A DNA stretch of 7,366 nt. Origin: Planctomycetota bacterium. GTDB lineage: Bacteria > Planctomycetota > GCA-002687715. Location: NCBI GenBank assembly GCA_013213915.1, contig JABSRK010000184.1:1-7366 (forward strand), in the 5' to 3' direction. Made by a program: the position numbers and the translations under genes. The notes under the pieces are model-generated. The model worked only from the letters and a program-made list of their open reading frames with translations, was not told the origin of the DNA and searched no databases. This document shows, piece after piece, positions 1 through 4,672 of the stretch (its first letter is position 1; each line of letters opens with the position of its first letter).

Positions 1-114
1 CTTGTGACGCTCCATGAGCAGGTCGCGGTCGGCTCGCTTGCGTGGCTTGCTGCGCGCAAGCTCCCGGTCACTGATCAGACCGGCCTTGTTCAGAGCGTCG
101 CCCATGTTGGCCAT
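1..114 (-). CDS. N-terminal part of a small basic protein of unknown function (runs off left edge)
   Basis: This reading frame starts at ATG 114-112 and stays open for 38 codons to the window edge. The visible residues begin MANMGDALNKAGLISDRELA and continue into a Lys/Arg-rich stretch. The short hydrophobic helix followed by a charged segment vaguely recalls the N-terminus of the DUF2058 (YaiL-like) family, but the match is too short to assign. No Shine-Dalgarno sequence precedes the ATG; the upstream bases are C-rich. A second in-frame ATG at 105-103 is equally possible as the start. The gene lies 58 bp downstream of the tmRNA on the same strand, behind a strong hairpin, so it may have its own promoter, which I cannot see. 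That it codes is supported by its amino-acid composition and direction only. Confidence 0.5.
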   Translation of the reverse strand, partial: MANMGDALNKAGLISDRELARSKPRKRADRDLLMERHK

Positions 115-130
115 GGGGGGGAGGGTAACA

Positions 131-171
131 GGGACCGCCGAGCAGAGAGTCGAGCCCTGCTCCGCGGTCCC
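131..171 (-). terminator. Strong GC-rich hairpin just after the tmRNA 3' end (terminator-like, no U tract)
   Basis: Arms GGGACCGC (131-138) and GCGGTCCC (164-171) pair perfectly over 8 bp. After one C/C mismatch (139/163; G/G in the transcript), GAGCAG (140-145) pairs with CTGCTC (157-162) over another 6 bp, leaving an 11-nt loop. The outer end of the stem is one base beyond the last tmRNA nucleotide (173). No T run follows on the minus strand, so it is not a classical intrinsic terminator. It could be a U-tract-independent terminator or a structure that guides 3' processing of pre-tmRNA. The structure is seen directly; its role is inferred. Confidence 0.45.
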
Positions 172-172
172 A

Positions 173-522
173 TGGAGGCGGGGGGAATCGAACCCCCGTC
201 CCGTAGCCCCTCGACATGAGCCTCTACGTGCGTAGTCGGTCTATGGTGTCTCGTCCCGTTCCGCTCCAACCGACAGGATCGGATCAGGACCAGCCTGTTC
301 GAATCTCGCTCGCCTCGTCACAGACGGGAGTGCGCGAGCCAGTCCGCGGATTGGTCGCCTTCGAAGACCCGCGGACAGGGTCAACGTCGGCGCGCGACAA
401 TTAAGCCGCGAGAGCGAAGTTGCTGTTGGCAACTAAAATGCCCACGGTGTTTTGAGAGGCCTCCGTGGAACCTCTGCACGCCACCCATGCCTCGGTCGAC
501 CCGGTCGATGCCTGTCGCCCCC
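173..522 (-). ncRNA. ssrA: tmRNA (transfer-messenger RNA)
   Basis: This is the RNA partner of SmpB that rescues stalled ribosomes and tags the unfinished peptide for proteolysis. The mature ends form a tRNA-like acceptor: 5' GGGGGCG (522-516) pairs with 3' CGCCTCC (180-174) over 7 bp. The third pair is G-U, the alanine identity pair expected for charging by AlaRS. The T arm has five G-C pairs around TTCGATT. Near the 5' end is CATCGACCGGG, matching the conserved tmRNA element. The tag frame follows TAGTT: resume codon GCC (430-428), then ANSNFALAA and TAA (403-401). With the alanine carried by tmRNA, the tag would be AANSNFALAA, ending in the usual ALAA degron. CCA is not encoded; A173 is followed by TGG. 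The length of 350 nt is typical. The gene lies 49 bp after smpB on the same strand. Pseudoknots were not modelled. Confidence 0.96.
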
Positions 523-544
523 GAAGCCGGCTTGATGCCAGCCA

Positions 545-575
545 ATTATCAAAGAGACAAGTGATTATACGTCAA
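545..575 (-). promoter_or_regulatory. Probable ssrA promoter overlapping the smpB stop codon
   Basis: Reading the minus strand, TTGACG (575-570) matches the sigma-70 -35 box at 5 of 6 positions. GATAAT (550-545) matches the -10 box at 5 of 6, with a long 19-bp spacer. Transcription would begin about 15 nt before the mature tmRNA 5' end, leaving a short leader for RNase P to remove. The -35 box shares bases with the smpB TGA stop (574-572). An alternative -10, TATAAT at 569-564, is a perfect match but lacks a partner -35 box. Confidence 0.55.
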
Positions 576-1069
576 GAAGGCCCATTCCCCCGGATCGTGC
601 GGGAGATCTCCCGTTCCGCTTCTCTTCGCGATTCCCGGTCGCGCTTGTCGTGGCGCCTCTTGCCGACGGCGAGCGCCAACAGCACCTTGGCGATGCCTCG
701 GGCGTTGAAGTGGATCTGCATCGGTACCAGGGTGCGGCCGGCGACCTGGATCGCCCGGGCGAGCTTCTTGATCTGGCGCCGGTGGAGGAGGAGTTTGCGG
801 CGTCGATCGGGATCGTGGTTCGTCCAACTGGCGGCGCTGTACTCGGGGATATGGGCGCCCAGGAGCCAGACCTCGTCGCCGTCCACCCGTGCGTAGGCTT
901 GCCGGATGGACGCCTGGCCACCCCGGAGGCCCTTCACCTCGCTCCCGACGAGGACGATCCCGGCTTCCACCGTCTCTTCGATGTTGTAATCGTGCTTCGC
1001 GCGACGGTTGCGCGCGACGACCTTGACCTCCGGGTCGCCCGGCTTGTCCTTCTTCCTGTCCTTGTTCAC
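572..1069 (-). CDS. smpB: SsrA-binding protein SmpB
   Basis: SmpB is the cytoplasmic protein that binds the tRNA-like domain of tmRNA and delivers it to stalled ribosomes for trans-translation. The 165 residues follow the family pattern. NRRAKHDY at 21-28 and EAGIVLVGSEVKGLRGG at 36-52 form the start of the OB-type beta-barrel. NHDPDRRRKLLLHRR at 84-98 and LVPMQIHFN at 114-122 lie in the central RNA-binding part. A basic tail from GKRRHDKRD (about 136-144) becomes helical on the ribosome. The length is close to the usual 150-160, with a short charged N-terminal extension. The start is GTG at 1069-1067 and no Shine-Dalgarno sequence precedes it, so a slightly different start is possible. The neighbour is ssrA, 49 bp downstream on the same strand, an arrangement common in bacteria. 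Confidence 0.96.
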   Translation of the reverse strand: MNKDRKKDKPGDPEVKVVARNRRAKHDYNIEETVEAGIVLVGSEVKGLRGGQASIRQAYARVDGDEVWLLGAHIPEYSAASWTNHDPDRRRKLLLHRRQIKKLARAIQVAGRTLVPMQIHFNARGIAKVLLALAVGKRRHDKRDRESRREAEREISRTIRGNGPS

Positions 1070-1149
1070 GGGTCAGGGAGGTTAGCCGACTTGACGGGTG
1101 CGACGAACCCCCGCGGTTTTTGGGGGTCTCTGGGGGCTCAAGGGATGCT

Positions 1150-1178
1150 TTGACCGCGGGAGCCGGGCGGTCCACAAT
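1150..1178 (+). promoter_or_regulatory. Candidate promoter for the secreted beta-propeller gene
   Basis: TTGACC (1150-1155) is separated by exactly 17 bp from CACAAT (1173-1178). The -35 box matches the sigma-70 consensus at 5 of 6 positions and the -10 box at 4 of 6. It would give a leader of roughly 30 nt before the ATG at 1217. It lies in the 147-bp gap between the divergent smpB and this gene, and I see nothing equally good for smpB on the other strand. Confidence 0.45.
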
Positions 1179-1216
1179 GGAGGGCCCTCGGTTGCCCCTG
1201 CCAGAGAGGATCTGCC

Positions 1217-2488
1217 ATGCGTCGTGTTGCCATCCTTGTCGTCGTCTTTGCCGCTACCCTCTCCGCCCAGCCGGCCCTCCCCATCCCGGGTGGAGCCATC
1301 GTGTGGACCGACACCGCCCCCAACTCGGCAAACATGTACGACCCCGCCACGGGGATGACCACCGTGCTCAGCACGGCGCCGACGCTGATCTGGCCGTCCG
1401 GCATTCTCGTCACCAAACAGCGCGACGTCGTCTTCGCCGATTTCAACGGCTTGACTCTCACCCGCGTGGACGTGCTCGGCAACGAATCCCCGGTGGGTCT
1501 CGTCACCAACACTCCGAACCGTATTGCGGAGGACCACAACGGCGATTTTCTCATCGCGGCATACGCGACGGGATCTTGGGGCGGGACGGGCGGCGGCTCG
1601 CCGTCGTCACTGCTCCGAGTTGATTCCACCGGCGCCTGGTCGTACGTCGCCACGCTGACCGGAAACCCGTATGGCCTGATGGTCGAGCCGACCGGGTCCT
1701 TTGGATACGGCGACTATGTGGTGACACTCCCGCTTCAGGGGGAACTGCAACGCATCGACGCTGCCGGCACGATCACGTCCATCGCGACGGGTATCGCTGG
1801 CGGACCCGTCGGGGTCGCCAATTTCCCCAACGGCGACTACGCCGTCGCCTTGTCGTCGTACGACTCGATCATTCGCGTTCCTCGTAACGGCGGCACCGCG
1901 ACGACCTGGGTCCCGTCGGGGATGCTCGGGAACATCAAGGACCTGCTGCCTGATAGCGAGGGTGGGTTCTACGTCACCGAAGCGGGCGGTTCATTCGGTT
2001 CGCGCCTGATGCACGTCGACGCCGTCGGCGCCGTCACCCAGGTCCTGGGCAACTCTGCGTTCGGGATCCTGCAGGCTGCGGCGATCGCGCCGCACTTCAT
2101 CCCGCCCACCAATCCCGGTACAGGTTTGGCGGGGCTGTTCGGTCTCGCCATTTCCTATCCGCAGTCGCCGAACGCCCAGTACCTGACCGTAGCTTCGGAT
2201 TCCGTCTTCCCGGGTATCGGGCTGTCGGCGGGCGATCCTCGTTCGTCACCGCTCAACCCGACGCCCTTTTTCCTTCAGTCGTTCGGCGTCGGCTTTCCCG
2301 GCATCACGGCTAACTGGGGCGGTGTGTTGGATGGGTCCGGGAACGGAGCTGTGCTCCTGAATCTGACGCCGTTCCCCGCAGGAGCCTTCGCCAATATCCG
2401 GGTGTACCTGCAGGTTGCCTTGATTGACCCCACCTCCCCGTCGAGCGTGGCCAGGATCTCCGACATGGCGACGCTGTTGTTCAACTGA
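1217..2488 (+). CDS. Secreted beta-propeller-like (NHL/SMP-30-type) protein with a C-terminal sorting-like domain
   Basis: Residues 1-17 form a Sec signal peptide: two arginines, a hydrophobic core, and a likely cleavage after LSA. Residues about 25-290 show about six blade-like repeats of the form L-x-R-V-D-x-x-G followed by a V-x-x-x-x-P-x-G strand pair. Examples start at LTRVDVLG (81), LLRVDSTG (132), LQRIDAAG (177), IIRVPRNG (218) and LMHVDAVG (264). This resembles NHL or gluconolactonase/SMP-30 propellers, but no metal or catalytic site is identifiable. After a Pro-rich linker, residues about 305-423 form a beta-rich domain with VYLQVALIDPTSPSSVARIS. It resembles the tail domain common in Planctomycetota secreted proteins. 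No cysteine is visible. The ATG is supported by GAGAGGA (1204-1210), 6 nt upstream. The function is unknown: a surface or exported binding protein is likelier than a known enzyme. Confidence 0.82.
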   Translation: MRRVAILVVVFAATLSAQPALPIPGGAIVWTDTAPNSANMYDPATGMTTVLSTAPTLIWPSGILVTKQRDVVFADFNGLTLTRVDVLGNESPVGLVTNTPNRIAEDHNGDFLIAAYATGSWGGTGGGSPSSLLRVDSTGAWSYVATLTGNPYGLMVEPTGSFGYGDYVVTLPLQGELQRIDAAGTITSIATGIAGGPVGVANFPNGDYAVALSSYDSIIRVPRNGGTATTWVPSGMLGNIKDLLPDSEGGFYVTEAGGSFGSRLMHVDAVGAVTQVLGNSAFGILQAAAIAPHFIPPTNPGTGLAGLFGLAISYPQSPNAQYLTVASDSVFPGIGLSAGDPRSSPLNPTPFFLQSFGVGFPGITANWGGVLDGSGNGAVLLNLTPFPAGAFANIRVYLQVALIDPTSPSSVARISDMATLLFN

Positions 2489-2545
2489 GTCCTGCCGTCG
2501 ATCTTCCCGGTATCGTTTCGCGATCCGTATGACGGAGGTTTGCGG

Positions 2546-3004
2546 ATGATGCGCTGCGAAGCGTCACCGCGGCTCGCGCCCTGGTTTGCGGACTACGCCA
2601 GCTATCACCGGGCACGCGGCAACCAGGTGACCCACTTGGCCGGGATCCCCGTCCTCATGGTGGCTATCCTGGGCCTGCTGTCTCGCGTCGTCCTTGTCGA
2701 CCCGGGCGTGGCCGTGGGGGTCGATCTCGCGGGCGCACTCTTCGCCCCGGTCCTGCTCTGGTACCTGTGGCTCGATTGGCGCCTGGCCGTCCCTTTCGCT
2801 TTCGCGGCGGCCCTCTCCCATGCCGCGGGCTCGCGCCTTCCGCTCGCCGTCCTCTGGTCCCTCTTCGCCGCTGGCTGGGTCGTCCAGTATCTCGGACATC
2901 TCCTCTTTGAAAGGCGACGTCCCGCCTTCCACCGGAACCTGGCGCACCTGCTCATCGGTCCCCTCTGGGTGTTCGCCAAGCTGTTTCGCTGGAAGGTGCT
3001 TTGA
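2546..3004 (+). CDS. Mpo1-like (DUF962) multi-pass membrane protein
   Basis: The 152-residue protein carries both family signatures. Near the N-terminus is Y20-H21, N26, H30 and G33-I34-P35 in the pattern YHxxxxNxxxHxxGIP. Later come Q114-Y-L-G-H118, F121-E122 and P126, then H129, N131 and H134. Four or five hydrophobic segments lie between and after these, at about residues 32-50, 56-76, 79-92, 99-118 and 131-145. Yeast Mpo1, a family member, is an iron-dependent ER dioxygenase that shortens 2-hydroxy fatty acids by alpha-oxidation, and the conserved histidines are the proposed iron ligands. A similar lipid reaction in the inner membrane is plausible here but unproven. GGAGG (2534-2538) lies 7 nt before the ATG at 2546. 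A TTG at 2540 would be only one base away and is unlikely as the start. The gene begins 57 bp after the secreted protein gene. Confidence 0.85.
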   Translation: MMRCEASPRLAPWFADYASYHRARGNQVTHLAGIPVLMVAILGLLSRVVLVDPGVAVGVDLAGALFAPVLLWYLWLDWRLAVPFAFAAALSHAAGSRLPLAVLWSLFAAGWVVQYLGHLLFERRRPAFHRNLAHLLIGPLWVFAKLFRWKVL

Positions 3005-3032
3005 GCTCAGCACGAGGGGTCGACGGCCAGGG

Positions 3033-3066
3033 CAAAAGAAAAGCCCACGTCGCGAGCGCGTGGGCT
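3033..3066 (-). terminator. Rho-independent terminator of tRNA-Leu
   Basis: On the minus strand AGCCCACG (3066-3059) pairs perfectly with CGTGGGCT (3049-3042) around a 9-nt loop. It is followed by TTTCTTTT (3041-3034). The stem starts only a few bases after the tRNA 3' end at 3069. The T run is on the minus side only, so the element terminates the tRNA transcript rather than the plus-strand gene ending at 3004, although the stem could also protect that mRNA's 3' end. Confidence 0.88.
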
Positions 3067-3068
3067 GA

Positions 3069-3154
3069 TGCCGAGGGGGGGATTTGAACCCCCACTCCCA
3101 ATAAAGGGAACTAGGACCTGAACCTAGCGCGTCTGCCAATTCCGCCACCTCGGC
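3069..3154 (-). tRNA. tRNA-Leu (anticodon CAG)
   Basis: This is an 86-nt class II tRNA. Acceptor GCCGAGG (3154-3148) pairs with CCTCGGC (3076-3070), and A3069 is the discriminator. The anticodon stem CTAGG/CCTAG encloses the loop TTCAGGT, with anticodon CAG at 3120-3118, which reads CUG, a codon expected to be common in a GC-rich genome. A long variable arm (TCCC...GGGA) and T loop TTCAAAT flanked by GGGGG/CCCCC are clear. CCA is not encoded; TCA follows the discriminator, so CCA must be added after transcription. Confidence 0.97.
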
Positions 3155-3167
3155 GGTGGAGGGCGAC

Positions 3168-3196
3168 ATGATGCCAGCCCCGCAAGAGGAGAACAA
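3168..3196 (-). promoter_or_regulatory. Weak candidate promoter for tRNA-Leu
   Basis: On the minus strand TTGTTC (3196-3191) and CATCAT (3173-3168) are spaced by 17 bp and would start transcription within about 10 nt of the tRNA 5' end. The -35 box matches consensus at only 3 of 6 positions and the -10 at 4 of 6. It is the best pair I can see between the tRNA and the divergent macro-domain gene. Confidence 0.28.
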
Positions 3197-3227
3197 CCTC
3201 CCGGGCGCGGGGCTGTAACCTCATGGG

Positions 3228-3860
3228 ATGAGCGGACCTCGAGTGGTGCTCGCGGCACAGGATGACGCGCTCGCGGGGGCGTGGGAGCGGGCGTGTGGGG
3301 ACGTCGCCGAGGTGACGGTGCATCGAGGGTCGATCCTGGATGTCGTCTGCGACGCGGTGGTGAGTCCGGCCAACAGTTTCGGGTTCATGCGCGGCGGAGT
3401 CGACGCGGTGTACGCGTCGCGCTTCGGGGAGAGCATCGAGAAACGGCTGCAGGAGCGCATCCGCATCCGCCATGACGGTGAACTCCTGGTCGGAACTGCG
3501 GAGATCGTCGCGACCGGCGACGCCCGGATCCCGTGGCTCGTGGCGGCGCCGACCATGCGCGTTCCGATGGCGCTGGAAAACTCAGTGAACCCGTACCTCG
3601 CGGCCCGGGCGGCGCTGCTTCTCGTGGTGAAGGGGCGGATGCCGTACGGGGACCATGCGGGACAGCCCGTGTCGGATCACGTGAGAACCCTCGCGTTTCC
3701 CGGACTTGGCACGGGGACCGGGGGCATCAGTCCAGACACGTGCGCACGGCAGGTGCGTGCCGCGCTCGACGCGGTCCTGGTCGGTGCTTCTCCGTTTCCT
3801 CAGAACCACGCCGAGGCCCTTGCCGCGCACCGACGGCTTGGGGATGGGGCCTCGGGTTAG
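3228..3860 (+). CDS. Macro-domain protein (predicted ADP-ribose binding or hydrolysing)
   Basis: The 210-residue protein is essentially one macro domain. Residues 44-59 read VVSPANSFGFMRGGVD, the first ligand-binding loop, equivalent to the NAAN...GGGVD element of classical members. LLVGTAEIV (87-95) is the usual G-x-A strand. VAAPTMRVP (105-113) is the central strand and loop. FPGLGTGTGGI (157-167) is the phosphate-binding G-rich loop. Macro domains bind ADP-ribose or related nucleotides and some remove ADP-ribose from proteins or nucleic acids. The NSFGFM variant of loop 1 departs from the MacroD type, so the substrate is open. No ADP-ribosyltransferase or toxin gene lies beside it, which argues against a DarTG-like pair. 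ATG 3228 has no Shine-Dalgarno sequence. The stop overlaps the stop of the convergent hydrolase gene by 4 bp. Confidence 0.88.
   Translation: MSGPRVVLAAQDDALAGAWERACGDVAEVTVHRGSILDVVCDAVVSPANSFGFMRGGVDAVYASRFGESIEKRLQERIRIRHDGELLVGTAEIVATGDARIPWLVAAPTMRVPMALENSVNPYLAARAALLLVVKGRMPYGDHAGQPVSDHVRTLAFPGLGTGTGGISPDTCARQVRAALDAVLVGASPFPQNHAEALAAHRRLGDGASG
3811..3855. repeat. Inverted repeat at the convergent macro/hydrolase gene junction
   Basis: CCGAGGCCC (3811-3819) and GGGCCTCGG (3847-3855) are perfect 9-bp inverted arms around a 27-nt loop. The loop holds a smaller GCCG/CGGC hairpin (3822-3825 and 3834-3837). The repeat lies inside the last codons of the macro-domain gene, just before the overlapping stops. 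Neither strand shows a T run after it. With almost no intergenic space here, it may serve as a shared 3' end structure for both transcripts. Confidence 0.5.
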
Positions 3861-4672
3861 GCGTCGCACACCTCGATCAGCACCCGCGCTACTTCTTCCG
3901 GCGCGTCATGGCCGAGGTCATGCCCGTATCCCTCCAGCACCTGTATGGGGCAGTTCAGCAGGCGCGCGAGCCGGTGGCTGTTATAGGCCGGAACGAGCCT
4001 GTCATTGGACCCCACGACGACGAGTCGTCGCTTGGGAAGGCGGTCGAGAATGGGGCGGATCTTCCAGCGCATGGCGGCGAGCAACTGGCGTGTGCCGTTC
4101 CTAGAGCTGAAGCCCTCGCTTCGCTGCAGCGCGTCGAGTCGGTGCGGGAGTTCGGGGTCGGCTGCGAGCAGCTCAGGGCGTACAAGCTCAGGCATGTTGA
4201 CGCGGTGGTCCAGGCTGAGGTGGCGTATGACCCGTGCGGCCATGCGGCACATGGATCGCCCGGAGAGTCGCCAGAATCCGCTCTCTCGTGCGCTCGCAGA
4301 GAACAGGGTCACCGACGCGGCCCGGTCTCCGAGTGCGACAGCGAGCTCCGGCGCCACCATGCCTCCCAAGCTCAGTCCCGCGCAGTGGTAGGGGGGTGGC
4401 AAGTGGAGAGCTTCCAAAGTCTCCAGGTGCAACGCGGCGTGCTCCGAGATGGTCCGCGGAACCCTGACGTGGGAGCTACGGCCGAGCCCGGGGTTGTCGG
4501 GCAGGACGAGGCGCAGGCGATCCCGCGTGTGCGTCGCGACGTTTGCCCAGCACGCGGCGACCCGTCCCAGCCCATGGACGAGCACGACGACCGGGCCGTC
4601 ATTTCCGACGACCCGGACGCCGAGGGGGCCTACTCCCGGGACGGGGTCAGGCAACTCGAAGGTGTCGCTCAA
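3857..4672 (-). CDS. Alpha/beta hydrolase, translationally coupled to ahcY
   Basis: The 271-residue protein has the whole alpha/beta-hydrolase signature. The oxyanion-hole loop is H33-G-L-G36. The nucleophile elbow is GLSLGG with S101. The acid is D224 in GSNDRLVP. The base is H251 in GYGHDLGHDAPEEV, by its spacing to the PEEV helix; H255 is the alternative. A cap region covers about residues 125-205. It most resembles small soluble esterases and BioH-type hydrolases and is too short for MetX-type acyltransferases, so the substrate is unknown. The start is TTG 4672-4670, overlapping the ahcY stop in the sequence TTGA, and no other plausible start lies upstream of the HGLG loop. This points to translational coupling within the operon. 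There is no signal peptide, so it should be cytoplasmic. It is third in the operon after the ArsR-methyltransferase regulator and ahcY. Confidence 0.88.
   Translation of the reverse strand: MSDTFELPDPVPGVGPLGVRVVGNDGPVVVLVHGLGRVAACWANVATHTRDRLRLVLPDNPGLGRSSHVRVPRTISEHAALHLETLEALHLPPPYHCAGLSLGGMVAPELAVALGDRAASVTLFSASARESGFWRLSGRSMCRMAARVIRHLSLDHRVNMPELVRPELLAADPELPHRLDALQRSEGFSSRNGTRQLLAAMRWKIRPILDRLPKRRLVVVGSNDRLVPAYNSHRLARLLNCPIQVLEGYGHDLGHDAPEEVARVLIEVCDA

Noticed and set aside
64..84. A second copy of the TGATCA-type operator near the left edge
   Set aside because: GGTCACTGATCAGACC shares only the short core TGATCA, lacks the 9-6-9 layout and lies inside coding sequence.
1110..1140. CCCCC...GGGGG repeats as a terminator or regulatory stem
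   Set aside because: The C and G runs can pair in several weak ways, have no T run at a transcript end, and lie between divergent genes where no terminator is needed.
549..1175. Other open frames over smpB on both strands
   Set aside because: SmpB itself is certain in its frame; the others are Arg/Gly/Pro-rich shadows.
3228..3860. DarTG-like toxin-antitoxin system
   Set aside because: Only a macro domain is present; no DarT-like ADP-ribosyltransferase lies on either side, and the protein has no DarG-type C-terminal extension.
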